DNA from: Halichondria panicea
Taxonomy: Eukaryota > Porifera > Demospongiae > Suberitida > Halichondriidae
Direction: 5' to 3'
Length of the DNA stretch: 64,000 bases
Assembly: GCF_963675165.1 (NCBI RefSeq)
Contig: NC_087378.1
Coordinates: 7,263,273 to 7,327,272, forward strand
The translations under genes were made by a program, and so were the position numbers. Of the stretch, positions 32,401 through 44,125 are shown piece by piece (position 1 is the first letter of the stretch; the number at the start of each line of letters is the position of its first letter). The notes beneath the pieces are model-generated. The model saw only the letters and a list, made by a program, of their open reading frames with translations. It was not told where the DNA came from and did no database searches.

Positions 32401-35400
32401 AATGTTGAGTAAGAGATATACACATGTACGTGGCTCTGTACTGTAGAAAAATTCCTCTTTTATTGCAACCTACTCTCAAGTTCTCAGGGTTGTTTGATGT
32501 CGATTGGCCTAATAGTTTAAGTAGTTTACAAAGGTGTGGTAAGGAGAGAATGCACAAGCTGTAATTTGGGTAACGTACCGTGTCTAATTAATGACACACG
32601 CTCAGTAAATCACATTAAGATTTTAAGGCGGGCATAAAATCTATAGTCAACAGTATGCAAATGAAGTGTGTGCTATGAAAGCAGGTCTAGACTGGTTAGA
32701 ACCTCACCCTGAGTCAAGTGTATGCAGTGTGTCTTTCATTAGGGAGGAGGGATACATTATGGTGCATAAAGCGTACATTCCGACCGACCTTAAATCCACC
32801 AATTTGACTTAATGTTTGCATGCAACCTTTATCAATCAGTTCCCCTCCCTGCTTAACTGATAATTAGCTCCTCAGTTATGACTAAGGCAGAGGAGTCAGA
32901 CAGGCAGTTTATGTACGCCTGAAATAGCCGGTTTTTTCAAATGTTATTATATGACAATGTGCCCTTATTAGTGGATGTCTTATTACAGCTCATTGTTGTC
33001 TAGCATATACACGTATGCTTGTATCTAATAAATAAATAACGCTAATTGCTAGAAAGGGTCTATTGTCAACAATGCCACGTAGTTGGTTATTTGTATCGGA
33101 AATTGCGCATTAGGTGGCTCCCTTAACAGCTTTGAGTTTGAAAACACCACATTTGGCTATCCTCGTGATTCTTGTTTTGCCGACACCCTACACCTAATAA
33201 TCTTTCTCCCCTTTCGTCTGCGTTAGTACACTCCCTCCCAAGTGCGGCTGACTTTACCGGATGATCTAAATATCTGAGTCAGAGTGTCTGTATTACATTT
33301 CGTTTGTCCTATTTTTGTTGTTTCTACAGAGACTATGTGTTTGTCTCTCAAGACCCGAAGGATCAGCTGCTGTTGGGGTGAGTGTCGTCATAACAACTCA
33401 TACCAGGTTGCGTTGGCTTACAAAATAAAACATTCTTCCACTATGAATGGTACCAAGTTGCGTTGGCTTACAAAATAAAAAATGGTTTTTACATTCTTCC
33501 AGTGTGAATGGTATTAGGATATCCTTATATTTAGTCACATGTGATGGATAACAATTAATAGTGTTTTGATCGCTATAGTTTCATCAAACAAAACCGTTTC
33601 GCAGTTACTATAACGCTGTGATGGTAAGCATCAAAAATATCCCTCTGTAAATTGTTCTCCAAATAAAGTGTTTTAAATATATTTTCTGGTATATTGTGAT
33701 TATAAGTATTACATATCACAATCATTCCTGCAGACCTGCTTATGCTACTCCCAAGCTGTTGGACAGGGCTGGTCTGGAATTCTCAGATATTGACGTGTTT
33801 GAGTACCACGAAGCTTTTGCAGTAAGTGGGTGTGTGGGTGTGTGTGTGTGTTGTGCTGTTAGAGTGATTCTGACGTGTTGTGTGTGTGTGTGTGTGTGGA
33901 TGTGTGCGCATGTGCGTGGGTGTGGGTGTGCGCGTGCATGTTGTGCACGTGTGCGTGTGTACTGTTTGAGTGATTCTGTGTTGTGTGTTTGTGTGTTCAA
34001 GTTCCCATGTTTATTTGCGTCTATGTAGAGAGTCTGTAGCATCAACACATGTATGTTCACACGAAACAGAGCCATCAAGCTAAACCGTAAACACCTCAAT
34101 CAGACCGTGTGTCATCACTAAAATTACTAACATTTCTTTGTGTATTACACACACGACACGTGGGATGTTGATACGTACACTTGTTGACTCTCCTTCTCTC
34201 ATCTAATTTACATGTCCTCATTAATTAGTCAGACGTGCTGTACTAAAAATTATATACTTAAATTAGATCTACTTTGTCCAATTTTGCATCAAACGTGGCC
34301 CTCCTTTTCCCTATTAAGAAAACACATAATTTAATATTGCGATGCTCTGCCCCTACAAATTATCCCCTTTGAAGCCTTGTACCATCACATTTATTTTGTC
34401 TCGTCTTTTCCTTTGGTCTTTAACTGATTATTTCATATGATGTACGTGCATACTGTTCGAAGACTTGTCCCTAATTTGTACTCCGTACATTCCTACCCTC
34501 AGGGCCAAATCCTTGCCAATCTAAAAGCAATGGACTCCGAGTGGTTTGCAAAGAACTGTATGGGAAGGTCAAAGAAGGTAATTATAGCTCCATTACTGAA
34601 CCGTAAGTGTTGCTGTCCCTATTTTGTAATTTTTTTTTTCTTACAACTTGTAGTTGATTGGTTCTCGACCTGTTTGCAAACATTTGCACGTTGTTCTGAT
34701 TGCCCTATTTTAATTTTAAGCCAAAGTTTGAAAACTGATATGTTAATAGATTACTCACCTTACACATGTTGTACTAGAGCACTGAATAATATTTTTGTGT
34801 CACAAAATGATTAAGTCCAGGCTTCTGTTACAATATAACATTTTTTGCATTTTGAAAACTTGTGCCGTAGAAATTTCAGAAATTTGGTTTGAACCATCAG
34901 CAATTAATCAATGGGATTGTGTGGCACTGTAGGTAGGTGAGATTCCTATGGACAAGCTCAATACTTGGGGAGGGTCCCTGTCCATTGGACACCCCTTTGG
35001 TGCCACTGGGGTGCGTCTGGTCACCACGGCAGCCAACAGACTCCAGCGGGAGGGCGGAAGATACGGCCTCATTGCTGCCTGTGCAGCTGGTGGACAGGTG
35101 GATTATTTTTATATAAAGCAAAGCATTGCATTTCATCACCTCGGTATACGTAGCCTTGTAAGATTGTATGTTTTAAAGTCAGGGTGTCATACAGGGGGAA
35201 GGGGGAGATATCCCCCCCTAAACTTTGCTAGTTGGGGTCCATAGCTGGCAATTTTACATACTAACCAGGATATTAAAATAACAGTTAACCTTTTTTTAGC
35301 TAGTTACTTTTCTTATTTCCCCCCTCTACTTCGAAATCCTGTATGACACCCTGAAAGTACACTTCTGTTTATGTGTTAATTAGTTCTGAACAACGACAGC

Positions 35401-35809
35401 TTCACCCTACAAGCCATTAGTGTGTACTATCATGAACAGGTTTCTATAATTTGTTTCCATTCCATTCACTAGAGAGCGCAGCACGTAGTATCAAAAAATG
35501 AGCCACTTCCAATTAGTCCGGTAACTACCGAAGCCCTTTTTTTGTCTCATAATTATGGCCCTGTTTGCTGTGAAGCTTTGCAACTGTAGCTGTACTGAGG
35601 GTGTGTTGTTCCTTTTTCAGTACTCATACTTTTACGACATTTCTAGACGCTTTTCCTAGAAAGGAAGGTAGTTCATACTACCCAGAAGCTGCATGCGTGT
35701 TAGCTGTTCAGTTGTATGGGGTTCACTCACATGCATGCATAGTATCATTTTTTTCATTTTTCCCCTACAGGGCCATGCTATGCTGGTCGAGCGATATCCA
35801 TCAAATTAG
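26463..35809 (+). CDS. HADHB: Mitochondrial trifunctional enzyme beta subunit (3-ketoacyl-CoA thiolase)
   Basis: Seventeen exons: 26463-26523, 26635-26673, 27038-27110, 27159-27203, 27273-27304, 27644-27711, 27762-27849, 27997-28118, 28487-28549, 29747-29927, 30526-30656, 31781-31860, 33330-33377, 33734-33821, 34503-34577, 34933-35097, 35771-35809; 465 residues, phases exact. The N-terminus is a basic, Ser/Arg-rich mitochondrial presequence ([19 protein letters not shown]) followed by a Gly run coded by GGT repeats. Thiolase signatures: nucleophile Cys in [22 protein letters not shown], His in [20 protein letters not shown], and acid/base Cys in ACAAGGQGHAM. Catalyses the last step of long-chain beta-oxidation at the inner membrane with HADHA. 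Introns hold a RecQ-carrying element, other MITEs, a 190-bp pyrimidine tract and a 500-bp GT array. Confidence 0.97.
26857..27012 (+). repeat. Duplicated segment led by two 15-nt G tracts
   Basis: G15 at 26858-26872 and again at 26944-26958, each followed by GTACAACACAA then ATACATTATG and GGAGAGTACAG. Period about 86 bp, in HADHB intron 2. Confidence 0.85.
27420..27545 (+). repeat. Diverged relative of the syntaxin-intron minisatellite
   Basis: Two copies of CCTGTGTTAGCAGG followed by CACC(T)TCTTTATTACAGCC, the same words as the unit of the array at 44265-44800. Confidence 0.75.
28585..29673 (+). mobile_element. TIR element carrying a broken RecQ-like helicase ORF, copy 2
   Basis: Left end GCCTCGATTCCAAGCC then CGGCCTGGTATACACTGTT; right end, reverse-complemented, GCCTCGACTCCAGCCCC then GGGCCTGGTATTTACTGTT. 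Identical 13-bp flanks TAGTAAATGTCTA at 28572-28584 and 29674-29686. The plus strand carries a RecQ-like start (28782) and later motifs in a shifted frame. Length 1089 bp. It sits in HADHB intron 9, same orientation. No transposase seen. Confidence 0.88.
28782..29127 (+). pseudogene. RecQ-like helicase N-terminal fragment (frameshifted)
   Basis: Frame 1 from 28782: [15 protein letters not shown], then [14 protein letters not shown], then the Walker A VPTGYGKS. The reading then shifts to another frame with [21 protein letters not shown]. Decayed after SPLVSL. Equivalent to the minus-strand fragment at 12928-13183. Confidence 0.8.
30060..30124 (+). repeat. 16-bp tandem repeat (TATATGTGTTAGGG)
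   Basis: Four copies in HADHB intron 10. Confidence 0.85.
30331..30520 (+). repeat. Polypyrimidine (CCCTCT/CCCTCC)n tract
   Basis: About 190 bases with almost no purines on the + strand, ending a few bases before the CGCAG acceptor of HADHB exon 11. Confidence 0.95.
30703..31057. mobile_element. MITE, AGAGGAGGT family, copy D with 9-bp flanking duplication
   Basis: Ends CAGAGGAGGTAC and GTACCTCCTCTG. Left flank TATTGTAAC, right flank AATTGTAAC: eight of nine positions agree. About 355 bp in HADHB intron 11. Confidence 0.8.
31098..31257. mobile_element. Foldback element in HADHB intron 11
   Basis: CATACTTCATTACTCTATAT then AGCAATAGAAGC at the left is mirrored by GCTTCTATTGCTATATAGAG then TAATGAAGTATG at the right. 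Near-perfect ~33-bp arms, 160 bp overall. Confidence 0.88.
31861..32355 (+). repeat. Long GT/GTGC-rich simple-repeat array
   Basis: About 500 bp starting right after the donor of HADHB exon 12. Its first part contains repeated TATCTTACCTTAGGTACAGT units that copy the exon 12 donor itself. Confidence 0.92.
33398..33515 (+). repeat. Tandem duplication ~57 bp
   Basis: TACCARGTTGCGTTGGCTTA then CAAAATAAAA, followed by ACATTCTTCCA...TGAATGGTA, occurs twice in HADHB intron 13. Confidence 0.75.
35181..35352. mobile_element. TGTCATACAGG-family element, full copy
   Basis: Starts AGGGTGTCATACAGG and ends CCTGTATGACACCCT; inner C-rich arms. 172 bp in the last HADHB intron. Confidence 0.88.
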
Positions 35810-35877
35810 AGATCGTTATGCAACTAAAGATTTGTGTCTATGAGCACGCATAGCAACTTATTATAGCACCATCATGC

Positions 35878-35883
35878 AATAAA
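35878..35883 (+). terminator. HADHB polyadenylation signal AATAAA
   Basis: AATAAA 69 bp after the HADHB stop codon. Confidence 0.7.
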
Positions 35884-36120
35884 AAATATATTATTATTAT
35901 TCTCTCGCTGCATGTGTACTTGGTTTTGCAGTGTACTTGGTTTTGCACAGTGACTTACTGCACTGTATGTACTGAGTTGAATACTACACTGTGCATGAAT
36001 ATAGCCAACAAAATACAGCAGTCAGCACCTCTGCATGGATAAAGTGTTAGGAATTTAATTTTATTGCTACGCCGAGCATTGTTTTTGCGCATGCTCAGAA
36101 ATTGATAAAGCATGGCTGTG

Positions 36121-36264
36121 TTATAAAAGCTGACAGTAGGTTGTACAATGAGTAAACAAGACTCAATATAAAGACCAACAACAAAAGCAGTCTATCTACC
36201 TTCATGAAGAAAATGCCTGCAGTCAGTAACTCAAGGATGATCTACTTATTGCTAGCCTTTGCAA
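36121..36264 (+). promoter_or_regulatory. TATA-type promoter and alternative signal-peptide exon of the Ig-protease
   Basis: TTATAAAAGC at about 36121 precedes an ATG at 36204 that codes MKKMPAVSNSRMIYLLLAFA and ends at a GTGAGT donor (exon 36204-36264, 61 nt). It splices in frame to an acceptor at 38119 (GCTGTAG then CTCTGTGG), giving LAFATLWGSS. It would replace the signal peptide coded from 38061. Confidence 0.55.
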
Positions 36265-38060
36265 GTGAGTGCTGCATATAGATCTAGTACTGCCTCTATG
36301 ATATACATACAGTGCATGCAACAACTAGTGCAGGCATTTACAGTCTGTGCTGAGTTATAATAATTATAAGGTGTAGTGCTGTTGTGCATACTGGATACAA
36401 AATGGCTTAATATACGAGTATATATGTTCGGTTGTTGATACTTCAGACAATGGTGACATTCATTCATCACTAATCTTATGCGGGCGGACATAATTAAATA
36501 GCGTCCTTTCATTGTATAGCTATATAATCGTCTGTTTGGTGTGTAGTAAGGATGGCGTTTTATAACCTGTACAATATCTCTGCACACTTTTTGTATAAAC
36601 TAATTAACTTGTGGTAATGACAATCTGTCTAGTGTTGGTATGATCAAATACGTGTAGCAATTTTTGGAGCTTCTTATTTCTTTTACTCAGTCACACCTTG
36701 CACTTAACCAGGTGGGTTGAGGTGCATGTGTGAACTGTGTATGTGGGTACATATATGACTGCACTGAATCACTGTCTTTGGTTTGAGGTCAGTCTGTCAC
36801 AAGTTCCTAAATAAGCAATTTAGACCATAATACAGAATTATAATTACATTAATATGCCGAGGTACAATGTAGTAGTGGATCCCTAGTACCAATATGTTAG
36901 TCTCATAATTATTGTTTTTGACGTGATGGCTCTACAACTGTTACGAGAGTTGCATGTGCGTATCTCGATACATGTAGCTTATGCATGTAGCAAATAAACA
37001 TTGCTAAAAATTAGCTATACAAGCGAGATGATTTCATTACTTAATTAATTTGAGACACCACTTTTCTGGTCACGTTCTGGATAGATTAGAGTATTGCCTC
37101 AGGCAGTAACTTAACCCTCTGCCTCTAGGTATCCTATTTGTTCACAATGTAGGTGGGAAACTTGAGAAGGTGCAGTTGTGCCTATGCAAATACTGAACTC
37201 TAATTTGCATAAATATCCCATTTCCAATGTTCTAGCCGCGGCTGAAACCGATCCCCTTTGATGTATTACACTGTGTAGACACACTAACTAGACACACTCT
37301 ACACTAAGTAGTTACCAGAGCCAAACGTGTATGACGTAGCCCCTGTGCAATGTGCTAAGTAATGTGACTAAGTACAGCTAGCTACTGGCATTGTTTCATT
37401 TGTTTTTACTAAAGAAATTGCGACTAGATGACGCGTATCTTTTTGGCAGCATTCGCTTGTATCGAGTATATCCTTTCTAGAGGTGTGTGCACTGATAGGT
37501 ATGCTACTTCAAAGGCTGTGTAGTCGGTGCCACAATTAATGACTATAAATGTTACACCTAAAAAACTTAGTATCAAAGCTTGGGATTAATTTTGTCTGAA
37601 CCATCGTTTAATTAATTTGGCTCGGAATTTGCCTCTAAATCTCATCTCTCTCTCTCACTAGTGCCTTATTTGACCAAATACGGCAATGGAATTAGCATCT
37701 ACTTTAAATCAAATTATCCCGGACATGTATGTATGGAGTACCTACGTGCGCTACCATATGCCCCAGTAATCAGTTTTGGTAATCTAGTAATCACAAACTT
37801 GGTTTAAAAATATTCACAAATGTAAACAACCATTATTCTGGTAATGCCTGATAAGTGTTTATTGCCTAACAATCCTCGAACAAGGCTCTCTCGCACAGCA
37901 GGTGGAATGAATCACCTCGCTTGCCTGTGGCATTTTGCAATTGAATTATATACTGAAGTGGGCAGACAGACATGCTATAATGTGCCATGCTGTATTGTTG
38001 AGATGGTTGCCCTTATACGCACGTACTATGGCTGCCTACCTTATTCCATCACATCATTGT
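36265..38060. other. First intron or intergenic space upstream of Ig-protease
   Basis: About 1.8 kb, AT-rich, with no convincing exon. It is an intron if the 36204 first exon is used, otherwise promoter. Confidence 0.45.
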
Positions 38061-41000
38061 ATGGCTTTGAAGAGTTTTGTTATATTAGTCTTGTTCTCGT
38101 GCACAGTCAATGCTGTAGCTCTGTGGGGGAGCTCTGATGGGGGTCTGGAGATCACTCCCCACACATTACTGGTCAACTCAGAGTACGGCAATCTCGAGAG
38201 GCAGTCAGATGAGAAGGCTATTATGGCAACCTTCACTTGTGTAGGGGTAGGTATGCTATCATTAATACATTAATTGATACAAGGTCAAAGTAATAATTCT
38301 ACTAATACATACATTGCTCTAATTATTATACCTCCAATCAAAATTTAAGAGTTAGGTATTCTCAAGCTGTTCATTAATTAGCTCATTAGTTGAGTACAGC
38401 TCAGTGTTATACTCTAGGTAGATCGAGTTTCTATTTCAACCTAATTTTTGCATCATTCTATGTTGATGGAGCATGACATTTTCATGGAGGTCAAACTTTA
38501 AACCATACCTAATTAATGTTGTAGTGTGGCATTTCACATAATTATGTTCAATTGCATGAGATGGAAAATTGTATGGAATTTCAATTGCCTGAGGCCTGTA
38601 CATACATTTACTTACTCCCTCTTACATGATCAGATCCCACCCAACAAGATCCCCCGGCAACTAGAAGTGGTGTGGATGAAAGATGGACTCGTTATCGAGA
38701 CCGTAGGAACGAGGAAATACCTTCACCATCGACGGAAGAAGCAGCTGGTGATTAAGAAACTGGATGAGACGGACAGCGGTCGTTACGAGTGCGCCATTAG
38801 CTCTAACTCCACTGAGAAAGGAATGGCTGAACTGTGGAGTGAGTGGGCTCTTCATGTACTTGTGTCTCTATATCTATTATAAAACCGAATACTTACGATT
38901 AAATACGTTGATTGTATGAAGAAGAAGTAGTAGAGGTTAGTAAGTACATACTGTACATACAATAATGTTAGGCGTGTGTAAGATACTGTGTCACACATAG
39001 TGCTTGAAGTGCACCACTAATAATTATACTGTATAGCGATCGAGTAATTTTCATTGGTGCAAATTTTCGTACGAACAACCCATTTAAGTATTTCTTTTCG
39101 TACAGCTCAGGATAGTGACGTTGAATCTATTGCGGTAGAATAATTTCGTAGCGTACGATGCTCTTCAATACGAAATTTATTATACGAAAATTCCATGTAC
39201 CATACGACAATAACGCTCTATACAATGTACATCTATTGTAAACCAAATACTACAGTTAAATTGAGCTATATATCTAGCAATGTACGTATTCCTAACTGCA
39301 ACATTTTTGAGGCACTTAGGAATGGCCTCTAAAAGCATTTCGTTTGTGGGTTGACTGCTTACCGGAGGCCATGCCTTTACTTTCCTCGTTAAAGCTAATC
39401 TAATTTTCGTGTAGGATTGCTAACCCACGAAAACAACGAAAATTAAGCCCCTCGAAACTTTCGCGCTATTATACGGTATCATTTTGACCCTGTGTCAATA
39501 ATTAATGTAAAAACCAATTAACAATTTATTACGGGAAGTCTCTTCTTTTTCTTTTTTTGCTTGGAATTCTTCTGACTTCAGAGTGTGTAATTAGTGGTGT
39601 GTGGGTAAAGTGGGCAGCCTGCGTGGTGTCGGTTGAAGCAAACATCACCTCATGAATATGCTTTACATTCGTAGTTAGTGTCTCAGAGTGCACAGTGGCT
39701 GACTGGGCTAGTGGGATGCCAGGGTGTAGTTTAATGATTAATTACCCCTCGCTCGGCTGTCAGTGGGGGTACTCATATCACTCATGTACTATCCATCCAG
39801 CGGGTAATCCATAATCATCATGAGCACATAATAATGGATGTACTATTGTAGTTATGACAATTTGACAATTTGACAGCTAATTTTAAGTAAACCTCAACTT
39901 ACTACTTACAATTATGAAACAATGTAGACCAAGCTAGGAATATGTTATGTACTCTTGTAACGTAAATTAGCGATTAGCTTGGTCTACGTTGTTTCATAAT
40001 TATATAAGAGTAAACTAATTATAAGAGGTTTCACAGTAAATCTCTAATTTACTCTTATAATTATGAAACAATGTAGACTAAGCTAATTGCTAAATCTCAA
40101 TGCAATTATTGTAATTATGAAACAGGTCTCACATGCGTCCACGAATCACTACAAGTTCAGTGCATTGATGTCATTGCGGTCACGTGATACCGTCCAGGCC
40201 AAATACACTGAACTTGTAGTGATTCGTGCACGCATGTAAGACCTCCTCTGATATTGAATATTCCTCAACAAATTTTAGTTCACCACATTTCATGGGAAAA
40301 AGCGGCTGTGTAAATTCTCTTATGTAACTGTTTGTAATATTCTTTTTCTCTCTCTTTGTAGTTTCCCCCCACATCATCTTGGCTCCAAGCCCTCAGTTAG
40401 TCCCGCGGGCCAGTCCCAGTGCGGCAGTCGAGTGTCAGGTGACAGGAGGTCGTCGAACAGTGGATTGGTGGAAGAATCAGCTACAGATAGCAAGCAGTAA
40501 CCCAGCTGTTGGCAACACAGGTGATTTTCATGGCCTGTTAGTTGCTGGCTTCTAAAAGTGTGGCAAATATAGTGAAGTGTGTACAAAGCCTTTGATCCAA
40601 TTAGGTTGGGTTAGCTGCACTTGTTCGTGCTTATATTCACGTACGGCTTCATCAACAATAATTGTTTTATGACTGTACTATTGTCACTGCATGTATTATA
40701 TATTGCCTAGTATATATATACCATTCTCTTTAAATGCATCTACAGCATAATTTATGTTTGCCCCTCCTGCAGATCCTCGCTACACTGTCTCTGACACAGG
40801 CTCGCTCCTCATCTCTTCTGTTACCCGTGACGACAAGGGCTTGTACACTTGTATTGCGAGAAACCCTGCCGGTCGAGTGGAGAAGCATGTACGAGTGAGA
40901 GTGACCAATCCGATTACACCCACCTCCGAACCCACTACAACTGAACCCTATAGAACATTACCGCCACCACGAAATCTGAGCCACTGCGTAGAATATAACG

Positions 41001-43332
41001 ATATCAGATTTGGAGGAGACCTTCCATTCGTGAATCTCACTTCTAGTTTATCGGGGGGGAGCTCTGGGCCAAGATTGACAGCTGTCCCTCACACGTGCGT
41101 TCAGACTAGACTAGCGTACAGGATAGTGCTGAGCTGTGTTGGTACAGGAAGCCCCACCCCTTCCCTCAGTTGGACCAAAGATGGCCAGCCAATACCAGAG
41201 GTGAACTATATTGGCTGCTTTAATGTGTGTTAATTTAAGCAAATTTGTTTGTGTGTTTTCTAACCAGCTTTGAATGCCCCTAACTAGAGTTTAGTTTGTC
41301 CATTGTCAAAACAAAAGAATGCTCTGATGGAGCTCTATCATATTAAAGTATAGATGCAGGTGCTTAGCAACTCCCCTCCCCTCCATTAGGGTACCACTGA
41401 CAACCACTACATTCAGCTCTCCAATGGCTCACTCCTGATCACCACGGTAGAGTTGTCAGACGCAGGCAGCTACACTTGTATGGCTTCCAGTTCACGTGGC
41501 AACGTAGCATCAGAGGTACGGCTAGAAGTGAGGTCCAACGCAGAGCAGTGTGGGGTCAAAGGTTATTGGCACGACAATGATGAAAGAGTAAAGAGGATTG
41601 TTAGAGGATTTGCCGTCAGTGGAATACACCAGTGGCCATGGCAAGTAAGTCTGCTGGTAATGTGATGGTATGTAATAGTTAGTACACGGACATGAGGAGG
41701 AGATATGTATGTGTTATAGTGTTATCAAAGCTGAGGTACACTATAACCATAGATACTGAACTAGGCGTTGCTGAAAGCCGCTTCACAGCATAACTGAAAC
41801 TGCCCTTATTTTTCTACTTGTTCATGCATGACACTACTTGTTTGTTTGAAAGACAGTAAATTCATTGTTGTAAATATATATAATTCCCTGCTAAACCCGC
41901 ACCCAAGTGGGATCTAAATCCTAGATATAGTTTTCATAGCAGCCCTTCCCCTACACAGGTACTGATAGAATATGAGGAGGACCCGACCACCTCACTGCTC
42001 GACCCTGCATTCTGTGGGGGTGCTCTGGTGCGGCCAAACTGGATAGTGACAGCTGCTCACTGTCTCTACACTTGGAGCAATCAGCTGAGGCCCGTGGATA
42101 GTCTTGTTGTCAGAACAGGTGTGCATAACAGGACTCATGGCTCTGAGGTGCATCAGCAAATCTTAAAGGTGAGTGGATGGACGAATAACGCGTCAAAGTG
42201 TATATCAAATGTTGATTTGTACTCCCATGCATAAACTTGTGTTCTAAATTGTTTGCTTTCATGCAAAGCCTTCTGACCATGGCTGTTACTGAAGAGACTG
42301 ACTACCGGTAGTTTACTTCCTTTAAAACAGGGGGGTCCACATAAGCATAACTTCTCTAGCTACTGAATCTATGTATTTTAGAGTGGGGCATTTCTTGCTA
42401 AGAATTGGACTCCGTCATTATTATGCATATAGTGTAACACTGTAAATTACATTCCATCTCTCCCCAACCCAGGCTCATCGCTACATCATTCACCCCTCTT
42501 ACAACCCACACCAAGTGGAGCACGACATAGCACTTATCCAACTATCACAGCCGGTCCGCCCGTCACCACAAGTGGGCACGGTCTGTCTGCCCCCTCAGGC
42601 ACAAGACCCACCCGTGGGGAGTGTGTGTACCGTGACTGGCTGGGGGACGCTACAACATGGGGTCAACAATTACCCTGAGTTACTTCACCAGGGAGATGTC
42701 CCCCTTGTCTCAGCAACGTGAGTCCCCTCAGTCATGTGTGTGCCTTTCATGCTTATACAGTGTATGTGGTTTAGGTTGAGTGTTGTAAATGTGGCTCATT
42801 TAATTGTCTAGCTACGTATAATTATAATTTCTGGCTACTTTCTTTGTGTTCTAGCTATACCAAGTACAGTACCACAGTATAAAATCTTGCTCCCTGCACC
42901 AACTAGTATAGGTTAGGTTATAATGACGTTAAAAGTGCTAAAAATCTATTAGTTAACCTACTGGCTTTTAGCTACATGTAAAATGCATTATAATTTGTTC
43001 AATCTGGCATTTAGCACTACATGCAGTTATTTTAACCCCTCCCTCCCTCTCTCTCTGTGTGTGCATGCAGTGACTGCACCAGTCGAGAGTCGTATAGGCG
43101 TAAGGTGACTGACAACATGCTGTGTGCCGGCTGGAGAGAGGGTGGGGCTGACTCCTGTCAGAACGACAGTGGAGGACCTCTCGTCTGCGAGGTCCCGGGG
43201 AACGAGGGACGATGGGCTCTATATGGAATAGTGAACTTTGGCGAGGGGTGTGGAGTTGCACACAAGTATGGTGTTTATTCAAGAGTTACACAATACTTGT
43301 CGTGGATAGACACTGTTATGGGTTCAAGCTAG
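38061..43332 (+). CDS. Secreted protease with three Ig domains and a trypsin-like catalytic domain
   Basis: Eight exons: 38061-38246, 38634-38838, 40362-40520, 40773-41200, 41390-41644, 41959-42168, 42473-42717, 43071-43332; 649 residues. Signal peptide [18 protein letters not shown]. Ig1 (FTCVG...LEVVWMKDG...[10 protein letters not shown]), Ig2 (VECQVTGG...[14 protein letters not shown]), then a Thr/Pro-rich linker. Ig3 follows ([20 protein letters not shown]...[13 protein letters not shown]). A Cys (NAEQCGV) and the activation site KRIVRG lead into the S1 domain: [58 protein letters not shown]. Asp six residues before the Ser predicts cleavage after Arg/Lys. The Cys before the activation site would keep the Ig arm tethered after activation. 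Gly193 is Asn. This is likely an extracellular matrix or defence protease. The order Ig-Ig-Ig-S1 matches no protein I can name. Confidence 0.9.
39885..40095. repeat. Interleaved inverted/direct repeats (AATTATGAAACAATGTAGAC)
   Basis: AATTATGAAACAATGTAGAC then YAAGCTA occurs at about 39910 and 40060, and in reverse at about 39977-40005. In an intron of the Ig-protease; probably a foldback element with a partial copy. Confidence 0.7.
40124..40243. mobile_element. MITE, AGAGGAGGT family, copy E
   Basis: Right end in reverse reads AGAGGAGGTCTTACATGCGT then GCACGAATCACTACAAG; left arm AGGTCTCACATGCGTCCACG then AATCACTACAAG. Arms of about 40 bp around a 60-bp loop. Confidence 0.78.
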
Positions 43333-43485
43333 TTTTTGTGCCGTTTGTGTGTTCTTTTTTTAATTGTGTTTTCATTTTTACTGGTGATATAATCACACTG
43401 TTCTATTCATACATGCATTTCTCAACATCATTATTATTGTCCTGCTGCATCAATAATAATATTATTATTTTGTGATCAACTTAGT

Positions 43486-43491
43486 AATAAA
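43486..43491 (+). terminator. Ig-protease polyadenylation signal AATAAA
   Basis: AATAAA 154 bp after the stop and 157 bp before the syntaxin start codon. Confidence 0.6.
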
Positions 43492-43647
43492 AATGATTAC
43501 TGTTAATTACCATAACAATGCGTGGGTGTTGAGCTGTCAATGAGTCACATGATGAAATGAATTACGCTAAAAGTGCTGACAATCAGCAGAACTGTTAACA
43601 TAATTATCAGCTTACCAGCGCAGTAGTTAGTTTGTTCTCAGAAAGCA

Positions 43648-44087
43648 ATGGCTGGCAGGAGACCGTTTGGATCTGATGGCGTGGCCGACTATGGGACCTT
43701 GTCTGACCCAGTTGACAACTACTCAGGTGTGGCTACTTGTATGGTGTGTTTAGAGATAGTAAAGGTGACCCCTGTCTTGTGTGAATACTAAGTTACATAA
43801 AATTATATCATCGTCATCGTAATGAATGTTCTTGCTTATTCACTGTAGACGGTTCTTTTGTACGACTCAACGATGTAGTCTCCAACTCAGTGATGTCCAT
43901 CAAGCAGAGCAGTGAGTAGTCTTGTGCACGTGTGCGTGTGTTCAGTTGGCCTGGGGAATTGAGGCCTTTAAAAAACACATACATCCTCCAACCATACCCA
44001 TACACAGCATACCTCTCACACACCTTACTACACCTAAACATATGTACCCTCACCCACTTTACACACACACACACACCTACCCTCACC

Positions 44088-44125
<38 letters not shown>

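Noticed and set aside
36204-36264. A separate small gene at 36204
   Set aside because: The ORF is only 61 nt to a strong donor and joins in frame to the Ig-protease; treated as an alternative first exon.
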